From: Onchidella celtica
Taxonomy: Eukaryota > Mollusca > Gastropoda > Systellommatophora > Onchidiidae
Length of the DNA stretch: 64,000 nucleotides
NCBI GenBank assembly: GCA_963931925.1
Contig: OZ007569.1
Location: forward strand, 29,878,612-29,942,611
Direction of reading: 5' to 3'
This document shows positions 32,791-45,345 of the stretch, one piece after another; position 1 is the stretch's first letter, and the number at the start of each line of letters is the position of its first letter. Under the pieces are notes generated by a model, which had not been told where the DNA came from, did no database searches, and was given only the letters and a program-made list of their open reading frames with translations. The position numbers were made by a program, and so were the translations under genes.

Positions 32791-34039
32791 ATTTTTGTTA
32801 TAATAGGCTTGTGTCTGCATATATGTTGTTGGAATAGACCTGCCAACTGCCCCAGATTTTACAGGGAGTCCCGTATTTAGGGTATCAGAGAAATACGCTT
32901 TTTACCTATAGAAAAAGAAAAGAATAACAGAAATTCCTGCCAGGTTTGAGGTTAAAGGCCAGTCCAGTAAAGGGAAAGATAGTGGTGACAGTATGACTAA
33001 GTAATATAACTCGTACGAAAGGCACATCTTGATGATTTTTGAAGTGTATTAGTTATTATGTTTATTGGTGTTCTTCTGTCTTTAGAGTCCATAACTAGCT
33101 GATAGTTTTTGTTTGCCTAACTTTGCAAGGCATGGCTATTATGTGAGTGGTTGTGGTGAAATTCCAAATTCTTGAGAAAATCCCTCCAAAGGGTGAAAAA
33201 TTTTCTATGGAAATTGAGACTTGCTTATGAAAGATTAGCCATTTTTCTGCATTTAGTTAAAATTTTTTGCATGCAATCTTCATAAAAACATTTTGTTTTG
33301 ATTTTACAGAGGTGTACACATTTTTCACATCCTGCCCAGTTTTGTCAAATTCTTCTATTTTATGTGCCCCAGGAGGTGTCCCTTATTGAAGAAGTCACTT
33401 AGTTGGTAGGTCTAATAGGAAAATACTGGGTTCAGCCAGATGTATCAGAATAGATGAGTTTTTACAGAACACTAATATTTTTACATGTTTCAGCAGTTAA
33501 ATTGTTTTACAGTGAACAGCAAGTACATGAACTGAAATTGGCCAGTGTGTGCAGAGAAAGTGTTTGGATGAACATGGAAACTTTGCGTTTTGTCAATATT
33601 TTGTATTGTTTGGTATTCAGACTAACAGATAACACTATTTACATACAAACAAGTGACTGTCAGTGCTTAAATTCCCATCATCTCTATGTTTTTGTCACTG
33701 TAAATGTGGCAAAAAGATACCAGTATTCATATTGATTGCCTAGAGAAACTTCTGAAATGATAATATCATACAACTTGGTGCCATGAATCTGACCTTTTTT
33801 TTTTTTAATCAAACATCATATTATTTTGTCATCAGTGTCACATCATACATCATGTCATCAATATTGATATTGATTTGTGATTCCCTGCTTACGGGGGCTC
33901 CTAAAGTCGAGCCCTTGTAATATTCTGATAGTGTGACCAATATGGAACTCCTCCCAAGAAGTCAGTATTTTCCCATGCTTTTGACAGCTGTTCACATAAG
34001 GCCAGTCCACTTAAGTCGCTGTTGTTGTTGTTGTTTTTT
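32791..34039. other. Intergenic sequence
   Basis: No gene is recognised. TATGGAACTCCTCCCA near 33940 also occurs near 17107, suggesting another dispersed repeat fragment. Confidence 0.4.
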
Positions 34040-34040
34040 T

Positions 34041-34140
34041 AAATTAAATGCAGATTGGAAAAGTGAGGCACATTAGACAGTGAAATTGTGGTGTGGAAAA
34101 TATTGAATTTAACTTCAGAAATTGACTTCGCTGAGCATAA
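34041..34140 (+). repeat. Direct repeat, copy 1 (partner 34540-34640)
   Basis: AAATGCAGATTGGAAAAGTG through TTCAGAAATTGACTTCGCTG is matched, with small gaps, 500 bases downstream. It is AT-rich with no ORF. Confidence 0.65.
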
Positions 34141-34539
34141 TGCGAACATTGTCACTGCTCTTTGCTCATGACATAAATTAGTCATTTTTGACACTTTTGA
34201 GATCCAAAGAAAAAATGTGTCCTTTCCTGTAATCTGGTGACTCATGCTACATTGTATTATGATTCTGTTGGATTATTACATTTTCCTTTTGACACATTTG
34301 TTTTTCTGTAATATTCTATCTGATAAACCTCATGCTCAGGAAAGAATTGAATGTCGGTTGCCTTTTGGCATGAATCTGACATTGTAGGGCAGTGACAATC
34401 TGGACAGTTCCATGAAACCATCACTTACCCACTAGCTGTCACTAGACCTGGCTGGTGGAGATACGGAGCAACTCCATTTGTTACGTGAATGCAACAATGG
34501 AAGAATCAACTTTTGATGTTTTTTATTGTTTTTTTTTGC

Positions 34540-34640
34540 TAACTAAATGCAAAACTGGAAAGTGAGGAATGTCAGACTATGAAAATATGTTGTTGGAAAG
34601 ATTGAATTAACTTCAGAAATTGTCTTTGCTGAGCATAATT
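34540..34640 (+). repeat. Direct repeat, copy 2 (partner 34041-34140)
   Basis: AAATGCAAAACTGGAAAGTG through TTCAGAAATTGTCTTTGCTG. Both copies end GCTGAGCATAAT. It lies just upstream of a family 2 MITE. Confidence 0.65.
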
Positions 34641-34715
34641 AATACGAGCATATGCTTTTGATTTTATTTGTCCATAGCAAACTGAATTTTTTTTTAAAGG
34701 GATCTAAGTGAAAAC

Positions 34716-34858
34716 CAGAGCCGTCTTAACATATGGGCAAAAAGGGCCCCAAGAGTTTAGGGAGTCCCATACATGTAAATTTCTGAGTAGTTGCATGAGG
34801 GGCAGGCTGCAGCATATTGCTTTGCTCAGGGGCCCATAAAAATGTTAAGACAGCCCTG
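34716..34858. mobile_element. hAT-like MITE, family 2
   Basis: The inverted repeat is CAGAGCCGTCTTAAC at the left and GTTAAGACAGCCCTG at the right. It contains the family's GGGCCCCAAGAGTTTAGGGAG block. Flanking 8-mers are only partly alike, so the target duplication is eroded. Confidence 0.8.
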
Positions 34859-36589
34859 GGAAAAATGTTATGTTTGTAGCTTTTGCCAGGTAAATTTTGT
34901 AACTCACTCTTTGTAACATAAGATCAGTGTGATCAGTTACAACAAGGAAAATACTCACTGCACTCAACTATTGAGCATATTATCATAGGATATTGGGATG
35001 TGGTGATGACTTTGTTTTGTGTACATGTGTGTCCATTTAGGTTCTGTAACATGTAATCCTTTGTTTACTGAGATATGAATCAACACTGAGCAGTTTGTTA
35101 CATTTGCTTCCAAGAATGTTAATTTTATTGGAACTAGTTGGCCCACTGACTGGGGGAATACAAAGATGCAATTTTTAAAGCTGAGCTTTGATCACTAGTG
35201 TGTAATAAATTGAGGCCCAGAACAAAATTACCTGTCATACTTTTTAATTCTACTCAAAGAAAATATGTCTTTTTTTCCCCAGCTCAAAATATTGGAACAT
35301 TTTCTTCTGTTCAACTCAGCTGTGGCTCAAAATCAATCAAAATATTAAAAATATAGCGAACTTCAAGACCTTTTAAAATATGGCCATGTACACCTTCATG
35401 TCTTTCTAGGGGTAATATGATATTTTGTAGAACTTAAGTTTCAGCGGTTGGAAAGCCTTTCATGATTACATTGGAGACCTTACTTCCTTTATAATATATA
35501 TGATTATGAAAGCTTGATCGGATCAAAAAATATTTATACAAAAGAATTCTCACCATCAACACAGGGGCTGCAAGTTAATTTTCATTGGAGGTAGGAGACC
35601 CATTGCTACATAGAGGTTGGAAGAAGTCTTTCATGCAGTATTGTCAGTCTTGATTTATTTCTGAAGAACTATCAAGTATAATTCTTGTCATATGAACATT
35701 TAGAAAGGCTCTCGATGAGTATTTAGATATACTCGTATACATTTTCACTTAGATTCTTTAAGACTCGAAGAAATCTTTCAGAATGTGTAATTTTGTCACT
35801 CTTGATTTATTTCTGAAGGGTAGTTTATGAGAAACGTATTTTCACTTACATTCTTGAAGATTTCAAGAAACAGTACAGGATGTGTGATTTTGTCACTCTT
35901 GATATTTTGCTGAAGGGTTAGCTGAATAGTCAGTCCTAATCTAGGCATGCAGTAAGTGTAATTAGCAAATTTTTTTTGAAAGTTCACGAAATTTTGATGT
36001 GAGATGTTTTGGATGTTCTGGAGCCAAACCAGTGAAAAAATACAGGGAATAATAATAAACTGAAATTGGGACATACGGAATTCTTCTCAAAAAGTGTCTC
36101 TGTTCAAGAAATTTGCCTCACCATGGTGACATCCCTAGTACTAGTAGAACAGTTGTCAATGAGTACATTTGTTTGGATACCCAAAAATATGGTCAACAGA
36201 AAATAAGGCTTGCTTCTGTCATTTATTATCATTGTTGATTTTCCCAAAATAAATACGGTATATTGAATTATTTCCTTGGAAGAGATCCTTCAGTATAAAA
36301 GCAGAAGTTTTTACTGATTGCAGATACAATATAGTTTGTTATTTATAGCAGTATGGATGATCCCGTTGTTTTTTTTTTAACTAGATGAAGTTCCCGGAAT
36401 TATCCGGGATAAACCTGTGAACCCACCGTTCTATCCTTCTCTCTCTTTTTGGTCCACCAAGCTTCCCATTTTCTGCAGTCTTACTACAGATTCCATGCGC
36501 TCTGGAGCACTATGCACTCATTTCTTGCAGGGAAATTGTGGGCACGGAAGTGAACGCATTAATATCGTTTCCATTGCGATGGTCAGACT
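34859..36589. other. Intergenic sequence
   Basis: No gene is recognised. Short internal similarities (TTTTGTCACTCTTGATTTAT and TTTTGTCACTCTTGATATTT near 35790 and 35889) suggest a small local duplication. Confidence 0.4.
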
Positions 36590-36830
36590 ACAGGGAGCCA
36601 AAACAAAGATCAATGTATTTTACATCTTACCAACTTCCTTTAAAAATACCTGAAACTTGAATCAACACAATCAGTTGATACAAAAGCGACTGGGCTGGAT
36701 TAGTTGACACTTAAGAAAATTAGTTTTATAATTTTTAAGACTGTCGTTTAGGCTGTAGCTTCGAGCAAAAAAATGGCCAAAATTGGACCACAATAACTTA
36801 CTATACTCCCACTACTATTTTTTTTTTTTT
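36590..36830 (+). repeat. Unnamed ~440-bp interspersed repeat, copy 3 (3' half only)
   Basis: Shares GATACAAAAGCGACTGGG, TTAGTTTTATAATTTTTA and GAGCAAAAAAATGGCCAAAA with copy 2, and ends in TATACTCCCACTACTA. The first ~200 bases of the family are not recognised here. Confidence 0.65.
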
Positions 36831-38359
36831 ATAATAAGATTAGTTAATGTGACTTGCATCCTCTTGGTTCTCAAAATATGATCTCACATCCTGTATCAAA
36901 CATCATTGTAGTAGTTTTGTCTTTTAAATATGGAATTCAGATGTGAGATAATTGGCGCCATGTGCTTTGTATGTACACATAAACTGTAGGGAATATAGGA
37001 ATGCTGACCAACATTGACGTCAGTAATATTTCTACATTGTTTTTAAATATGAAAATAATGTTGTGTTTCTTTTCTTTCAAAGTATCATTTAAGCTTTGTG
37101 ATGATTTTATGTAATCTGATGAACATTTTGCATTCTGACATCAGTGAAATGGCAAATCCTTTACATGACATTGTCATTATTATGACTAGTAATTGCCCCA
37201 TTCTTCGAATGGTTAAGCACAGCATTCCCGACCGAAAGGAATCAGCACAAAGACATTGATGTCGAGACACTTTGGGTCATCCACAAAAAAATTGGCTATT
37301 AATAGATAAATAGGAGAATTTTTCAGGAAATGATGACGTCATGGGCTCATGAGTTGGTAAAAAATGGAGGATCAAAAGTAGACAATTAGCGGCACAAAGC
37401 AAACTTAAAAAATACTTCCCCACCTTTTCAAGACTCCAAATCTAAAAAAGAACCTTTTGCGGGTCGAAGGGCGGACACATGTAAAATTTCACGCAAATCC
37501 GAGCTGTGTGAGCGGCAGTAGATCTTGTTCAAAATCCCGTGATTCTTTTTTTTATATTATTATTACATTTTCCTTTCTTTGAGCATTAGCTCTAGAGTTC
37601 GAGGCGTGAGAGGCCTAGCCTTTCGACAAAGTTTTCTTGGCATGACTGAAACTCCGAGATCTATAATAAAAAATATTTCATTTCGAGCTTGAAGCACACT
37701 ATAAATGTTTCTACACAGTTTTCTTGGTATGAATGAATGGCACTCACCTCATCTGTATAACATTATACTTGGTATCAAAATTTTCTTGGCGTGGCTGGAT
37801 CTCAAGTGAACTCTAGTTCGAGAGTTTACATTTCCGGTAAATGGCGGAAATGACGAAATTGACGGAAGTACATTATCACGTCGTATTCGCAATCATGAAT
37901 TGATAACTGATAATTATAACTGAATTTCTGGAAAAAGTAAAGAGTTTCGGGAAAAAATGAGCACGACACGTACAGGCTTTATACATTTTACATACATGTG
38001 CCAAGTTTCATTTCTCTACGTTGCGTAGTAAAAAAGCCTTTGCGGGAACAAAGTTGGGCCCAAGCTCCATTATTATATGATTAATGAATTTTTGCGACTT
38101 TGCACATTTCTGGCCATAAATCTCTCTCTCAGTGTGTAAGTCTCAGAAGTTATTGTTTTAGATAGATACTGAATTGTTTTTAGTTGCATAATGTTTTTTT
38201 TTTTCTTAAATTGAGTTACAGTGATGTGTTTTGCAGGTTCATGTAATTTGAATAAAAAATGCTTGGCAGTGTTAACTTGTGACTTGTTTGGGGTCTATGT
38301 ATTTGTTTATTTGTGTTGTTTATTTGCTAGTGGTGCGTTTTTGGCATCACTATTTTAAG
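36831..38359. other. Intergenic sequence
   Basis: No gene is recognised. The 37430-38060 stretch is compositionally different (GCGGGTCGAAGGGCGG, GCGGGAACAAAGTTGGGCCC) and may be another repeat, but no second copy is in the window. Confidence 0.4.
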
Positions 38360-38610
38360 TAAGTCAAAATATGGCAAAAAGAAAAAGTATGTATGTAGGA
38401 AAGCCTAGCGTAGGAAATAATACCCAAACGATAAAAGTGTAAAACGCAAAGAAAAAGGGATGACAAATCAATATTTCGGCCAAAGACCTTGAGGAAAACA
38501 ACAACAACAAAACAAGATCAACTTTTTCTTTTTTGCCATATTTTGACTTTGCTTTAAGCCTTGCTGCGACCCCACAGTTTTTCTGTGGTTTTATAATATT
38601 TCGTGTATTT
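38360..38610 (+). repeat. Interspersed repeat with internal inverted repeat, copy 1
   Basis: AAGTCAAAATATGGCAAAAA near 38359 is inverted at 38521-38550 (GCCATATTTTGACTT), making a hairpin or MITE-like core. Words such as GTAGGAAAGCCT, AAACGCAAAGAAAA, CAATATTTCGGC and GCGACCCCACAG recur in order at 44935-45345. Confidence 0.65.
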
Positions 38611-40446
38611 TAACTACATGAACTTTCCTTTTCTACCGGTAAAAGATGAAAACTGACAGAACCTGCACTTTTGGTTTCAAGCACACATGGGCAGCCTTTC
38701 ATAAATTAGTCTGACATGGGCCCATAGCACGGCTTGTCCTTTCTGAACGAGGCTATGGTCTACAACTTGATTTAAAAATGTTTATACACATTTAGAAAAC
38801 TCTTTTCGGACTTCTCCACATACCAGCTTTTTAGAATTTTACCCATGTAATAACATTTATACGGAACTATTTAATTCTACTTGTGAAATTTAAATTTATG
38901 AAGCTCTGGATATCAAACATAACAAAAGTACCCAAATAGACCGTGAAAAGTGCAAAGTGGTCGTTACCGCGCCGATGCGCCGCAAAACCCAAACTCAAAA
39001 CGTAGATAAGGGCCAGACCTGAAAAATGTGAGGCCGGTTGGAAAGGGCCGGGGAACTCACACCTCATTAAAGCTCTTCTATGAATCGCATTTTGTTTATG
39101 TAGATATTGAAAGAAACATTAATGTTTGATACGGAGTGGGTCAGGAATGGAAGATGCGTGTTTTTATGTTAAGCCTAAATTGCCTGGTGGCCATGAGTAG
39201 CCCGTGTCTTGTAACACGGAATGGCTCGTGAACCTTTCTGAATATTTTAAGCCACAGAAACATTTATAGAAAACGATTATTTTGCTTGTTGCCGATTCTA
39301 TTCTTATAATATAAAGTAAACACGATACATAATCATTTCTTACTGATGCCGCTGCTTCAATGTCCATCTTTTGTATGTTGTCGTGACGTATCAATGTAAC
39401 AAATAAACAGGAGTGAATCATTTTATCTACAATACATATTTTATTTACAATTTTCTACTGTCGCTTTCAGGATTTCTTTAAGTTTGTTGGATCTTTTTTT
39501 ATCTTCTTAAAAGAAATGACTTTTTTCACCGCAGATTCAGCACTTTTCAATCTACTTTTTGTTGCTTTTTCTCCACTTTAATTATGTCCAAGCCAGCAAC
39601 TCTACGTCAATCTCGCCGAATATTTCTATAGGTCTGGTAGGATTACTATCGGGGCAGGTCCTCTAAATCAAACTGTCATCGGTGCGATGTCGTGACCAGC
39701 GGATCTGCGCAGGAACGACGTCATTTCTATATGCAAACGTAACGTTAATCCTACGCGTCAGAATTCCGTCGGGTTGCTTCCTGGGGTTGTTTCCTGGGGT
39801 AGTTTCCATATATCAAATGAAATAGGGATAGGACTGCCGGAGACCAGCTTCATGGCCATGCCATTTTCCATAATGTTTTGTTACCCGTAACACACTCTGT
39901 CTCATATCAGTATAGTAGGACATCATTTTATTATGTCCTGTTTTGCACAAATTGTTTCGTGAGGGTACCTTGAAGACCCAAGAACAACGGGTTTGTTTGT
40001 TATAATCCTGTAGATCAATGTCATGTATTAAGTTGTATCTACGATCAGTTACTCAGCGGCGGATGGCTGATGTCAAAATAACATTAGAGTGCAAGGAAGT
40101 CAAGGGCCGTGGTTTGACGGATATTCTCCTTCTTTAAAGGTTTGCTGTTGTCCCCATTTGTGCTACAGGTATTTTTTTTTTTCAAATCACAACCATAACA
40201 TGAAGATGTTACACGTGAACCTTGATGAGGAGTAAGTGGATTACATTGTAATAATTCTGTTCCGGCTTAACAGTGTTCCTGAAGCAGCGTCAAACCACAG
40301 ACGTTGATCATACGAGGTGGTAGAAATGAAAGAATTTAAGTAGAAGACTTCGATGTGGATAAAAAAGTGAAAAAGGGTTAAGACGTCAAGATACACTGTA
40401 GATACTGGCCTTCTGAATGGTGAGTAATTAATTAAGATAAAAGCAA
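38611..40446. other. Intergenic region downstream of the 40.4-kb ORF
   Basis: No coding sequence is recognised. It could hold further 3' exons of the minus-strand gene, but none is supported. Confidence 0.4.
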
Positions 40447-41187
40447 TCACCTTGCCACTGCAAAAGACATGGAACGTTTCATAGATGGAACAGGATCGCT
40501 TCGATCTGATTTGAGATCAAAGTAACGACGGTTTGAATTGGTGACCAGACTGGTGTTAGCGATGGTAGAGCGGCGAGCTTGGATGGGAGGCAGTCGGAAC
40601 TGCGCTGGGCTGTCTGGATCTGGGCTGTAGGCTGTGGAAGTCTGTGATGAAGATGGCCTGTCGTCGAAGTAGTTCTGTGCCGACATTGGCCTTTCGCCTC
40701 TGACAATAGCCCGTGGTCTGTTGAGAACTTCAGAAAAACGACTCATGGATGAATCATAATCCACGATCCTCCCGTCTCTGTAGCCGTTGTTCTTTACTCT
40801 TTCTACCTTTCGCAGTCTGCGTTCCCGCGGATTCTTTTCCTTGATGATATTGTCAATTTCGTGTCTCATACTGTCTATAGTAGCACCGTCGTATATTCCG
40901 TTTCGTGGTGTCATTTCAGGGTCTAACGTTGCTGACTCCCTGCGTTTTTTCAAACATTTCTGCAGCCCGCGTATCTCGGCCAGAGAATTTTTGTATGGCA
41001 TGCTCTTTTGCCAAGAACGATATTGGTCACTGGCCTTATATCTGTCTTGCATCTTTTCAACTTTTTCCTTGTGAAATTTGAGTTTGTCGTTCTGTACAGT
41101 AAGACCTTTGCGTGTTCGCCTTGACTGTTTCTGTAAAACGATCAAGCGAGGATCGCTCAAGGCGGGTAAGCCAGCCATGTCCCCCAT
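40447..41187 (-). CDS. Uncharacterised 246-residue basic, partly coiled-coil protein
   Basis: I do not recognise this protein. The ORF opens MGDMAGLPALSDPRLIVLQK. Residues about 20-165 are rich in Lys, Arg and Glu and probably helical or coiled coil (KFHKEKVEKMQDRYKASDQY; RRLRKVERVKNNGYRDGR). Residues 165-246 are Ser/Pro/Arg-rich and likely disordered, ending MKRSMSFAVAR. No signal peptide or membrane segment is seen. It is supported as real by its length, codon usage unlike the AT-rich flanks and a clean ATG. The stop overlaps a possible donor (GGCAAG then GTGATT), so the gene may instead continue into unseen exons. Neighbours give no hint of function. Confidence 0.65.
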   Translation of the reverse strand: MGDMAGLPALSDPRLIVLQKQSRRTRKGLTVQNDKLKFHKEKVEKMQDRYKASDQYRSWQKSMPYKNSLAEIRGLQKCLKKRRESATLDPEMTPRNGIYDGATIDSMRHEIDNIIKEKNPRERRLRKVERVKNNGYRDGRIVDYDSSMSRFSEVLNRPRAIVRGERPMSAQNYFDDRPSSSQTSTAYSPDPDSPAQFRLPPIQARRSTIANTSLVTNSNRRYFDLKSDRSDPVPSMKRSMSFAVAR

Positions 41188-43756
41188 GATGTGGACCGAA
41201 AATCTGGTTCAACCTGCGCCAATAAAGTCCGCACTGATGTTTGATCCCTTTTCGTATCAGTTGGTTGGACTCAGAATACTCGCCAATTCAAGCCTCTTCT
41301 GATTGTCATAGCACTGTAGTTCGCCCGGAAAGCACATGAAGAGAGTCTGTTGTTTTCTGAATACGCAGAATTTATCCAAAAAAGTCAGCTGACCTGTACA
41401 TTACAATTTCCCATGGCATGGCAGTCGGTAATAATCTCTTGGCTACTGTGCAGTGTGTAATTCTGGAGTATGATGATCTCACATAGAGGATCTGACAGTA
41501 TCTGTTAATATAAAACCACAGAGGAAAATAAGTTTGGAATTAGCAACCAAATTAAATTTGAACTGATACTAAATAAACAATACATATAAACTTCATCGAG
41601 TTGTACAGCGATTTCATTTTCACACACACACATACACACACAAAAAGACAGTAGATATTTTTTTGGACATGCAGTGTGTAGGATCCTGGTAAATCTAGCT
41701 TATATCAGGATTCAGATGTACAAACACAGATACACAAAGACATACGAGTATAAAACACGATATCATTTCAAAGGCTGATAACACGTGTCCATACTATAAT
41801 GGAGCTAGAGAGTGAACATGTTAGCACCTAAAACTTCGTGATTACGATATCAAAAAAGTATGAACTTTTGTGCATTGCCTCAGTTTTTGACGATACGTTA
41901 CATCCATTTGGGACAAAATTTATTTATTTACAATTACAGAAAAAAAAGACAAACGCAATTTTGTCCCAGTCGAATGGAAAAAGTGTTGTCGGAACTTTCG
42001 TTGGTCAGCTCTCTTTGTTCTTCGCCTCTCTTTACACATTGCTAGTCGAAAATCAACTTTATAGATCACATCTGTGTATTCTCTGAATCAACAGGCCAAC
42101 TAGGCCTAGTTATCTCAATGTCGATATTCCTGCTCCTCTTGCCAGAAAAATACAGCAAAATATAATTTTGCTCTGTGATTCGGTCCATCGGTATAATTTG
42201 TACAAACGAAAGGCAATATATTTATGACGAGATAGTTACATTAGTATAAATGAATCTTTTAAAATTTTGCAGAACATTTACGACAACATCTTATTTCTCT
42301 TGGTCTCTTCATTTGTTAAACATTATAAACTTTCGCTACTGATGAACTTTGAATACCAGAACTCAACAAATCGCGGCCTCAGTTCTTGTTTGTTCTTTCT
42401 CCATTTTCTAAAAACAACAACAACAACAAACAAACAAAAAACAACAACTGGAGGTCCTTTAAGTATGTAGAAGAGGTATAACAAAATTAGTGCACACCTT
42501 GTTTAAAATGCTGTCATGTAACTAAACTGCAAAATTTAACTTTGAATTTCTCAGTTGTGCAAAATGTGGAGTTGGAACAAACAAGAACTAAAGTCCCAGA
42601 AAGACAACACATTTATAATGAGATAGTTACATGAGTATAATGATTCGTTAAAATTTTGCAAAACATTTACATCTTATGTCTCAATCTCTTCGTTTGCCAA
42701 ACATCATAAACTTTCATCAATGATGACAGAATTCAAGAAATCCAAAACAATATTAGCACAAACATTTGATGTATATAGCTGGATTAATGAATCGTTACCA
42801 ATATAAATCACAATGTGTAGGTCTCTGAGGATCAACTAACGACACACAACGCGGATTTTTTATGCTTTTTGTCCCGGCAGTATGGAAAGTTTCCGGAACT
42901 TTTCCAGAAAGCTTTGAATTTTGAGAAGATGAAACACTTGAAAACAACAACAAAACAAACAAAACCCGCAATAAAAATAATGATCTTGGTGAAACATAGC
43001 AAATCATGACTATTGACTGGTGGATCCATTTGTAAGTGATATATGCCCTCTTTACATCCATAGACAATTTGTTTATTCTAGAGTTTCGATATCACGTGTA
43101 GATCGATACTGCTTAACAATTAAGACACCCATAATGGTAGAGTAAAGCATTGGCAACGAGATCGAAAATTATCCATAATAATTCATGCAACAACAACTCA
43201 CATTTCGCCTATGGATTATAGACTTTGAACTACATGTAGTTGGTTTCAGAATCTCCAAGGCGAGCACAGACCTTACAACATAAAAAACTATGTAAACTTG
43301 AATAGAGTTATTAATTTATGAACAAGAAGAACGAAAATCACCTTGTATCATATTAAATTCACTGGCAGGCAATGTCTACACTCCGTGTGTGCTCAGAAGG
43401 CCTATACGCGTGTCTTATCAACGCTGTATCTCAATATTATCTCAGAGATACACGGAGGGACATCCTTTCCATTGTTATAACTTAAACCTTTAGCTCCAGG
43501 CCCAGATGTTGTGTTAGCTCAGCGGGTAAACAGCAATCTATGAAACGCAAATCAAAATGTAACAAAGGGCTGAAGCTGTACCCAGCCACTCGAGGCTTTG
43601 ATCGGCAGTGGTTCAGCGGTCAATCACAGCTTACATACAGTTGCTTGACCGCTAATCCGTGCACGCTATGGGTATTCTGTGTCACTGTAAGAACTAATAG
43701 CACCGGACGTTTACTTTGTTATACGGACAGAAATTTAACTCAGGTGGAAAGAGAAC

Positions 43757-43787
<31 letters not shown>

Positions 43788-44934
43788 TCAGGCAGACAGA
43801 CATACTGAGAGACAGAGACAGAGCATGCTTTAGCTGTGTATGCATTGGAAAGGGGTTAAAATAAATGTAACATTTTAAATAATAATGTACCACGAACAAT
43901 TATTTGTTGATAAGCAAGAAATGTGTGCCAAAATTAGAGAATTGGGTCTCAGAAGATTAATTACTAGTTTGGCTCGATGTTCCGTTGGTTTACCGTAAAC
44001 ATCTAGGGATTAATTAATGGAACAGTCCAAACCAAAGCGGCTCTGATCAGGCTTAAAGTTAATACTACATGTACTGTGACGTCAGTAGTCTCGTGGGCAA
44101 TATATGTAGCTTAGTGTGACGCATCTCGTTGGCCATAGACGCTGTTTTACAAACATTCAGTAAGATTCTTTATTTTTCAAGTCGTTACGCCACGCACCTG
44201 CATTCCTGGAGCTGTCAGTAAAATTCTTTTCTGGATAATTAACGATTCACTTATTTTCGGGCTAAAAACGCTCCATGAAGATACATTTCTATATATTTAA
44301 AATATGCAAGGAAAAAAATGTATTTAAAAATTCTACTAACAACAAATAGTTGTTAAAGTTAAAAAAAAAAAACCCTGAACATCAAATTAATTAAAGTATA
44401 ATTATTTTGCAGCTTTTCCCTTACTATATTTTCTGAAACCTTTTTTTTTAGAATTTTCATGTCACTTACGTGATATTTTTTTGTTCCGTTATTATTAATC
44501 TCTTTCCTTCTTTTCATATATTCAAGTAACATTCTCTGGCAAACTCTAAAGCCACGGACAGATGATTTCATTAAAACAGCTTTGTTTGTCACAATTTTAT
44601 CCATTCTCACTTTCTTACAAAATGAACATTTCATTCTTCACCATTTTCCTATTTAAATAAAGCCCATTTCCCACATTGCTGTCTTTTCTAGGATTTTGAA
44701 AGCAAATGATGATATTTGTCAATAACAGTATGTTTTTGTCCATAATTTGAGAGGGGGGGTCATTACTGATTCTACTCCGTTGCCAAACATTCCGATCAGT
44801 TCGCTTGAACCACTTTCTACGAGGACAAGGTGAGATGACAGGGCTTTGGCTTGTTCCGGATTATTCAGAGCGCGTATCAAATGCTCAGAGACAAAGGAAT
44901 GCAGATACTTGTGCACATGGACATAGTCGCCAGT
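41188..44934. other. Upstream and intergenic region
   Basis: Presumed promoter of the minus-strand ORF near 41190-41500, without a recognisable core motif. The rest is AT-rich. It contains a CA tract near 41620 and a GA microsatellite at 43749-43795. No gene is recognised. Confidence 0.45.
43749..43795. repeat. (GA)n microsatellite
   Basis: Nearly pure GA dinucleotides followed by imperfect GACA units. Confidence 0.85.
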
Positions 44935-45345
44935 AAGAGTTGTATGTAGGAAAGCCTTGCATAAGAAATGATCATGAAACGCAAAGAAAAGGCAAAGACA
45001 GAAAAAGACAGAAAAAAAGCGCCAATATTTCGGCAAAAAACCTTCGCCAAGGACAAAAAAAAAAAAAAAAGAAGAGAAAAACAACAACGGAAAAAGAAAG
45101 GAAAATTGAACAGATAAAACAGTCGAACAATGAAAACATTAGAATATAAAATACATGTACATGTATATGGAATATTAAGTAAATGCGTCCGCTTATCTGC
45201 GAGACCTGGCCTGTATGACCGCAGAGAAGCACGTCTGCCAATGTGTGCTTTGCTACATACAACTTTTTCTTTTTTGCCAATTTTTGACTTTGCTTTAAAC
45301 CTTTCTGCGACCCCACAGATTTTCTGTGGTTTTTATAATATTATT
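44935..45345 (+). repeat. Interspersed repeat with internal inverted repeat, copy 2
   Basis: In the same orientation as 38360-38610 and sharing its ordered words, but carrying an insertion including an A-run and a ~130-base segment around 45150-45240. GTATGTAGGAAAGC and GCTTTGCTACATAC are arranged as an inverted pair. Confidence 0.65.

Noticed and set aside
43505..43600. TTAGCTCAGCGGGTAAACAG resembling a tRNA A box
   Set aside because: No B box or T-arm at the right distance and no cloverleaf could be drawn.
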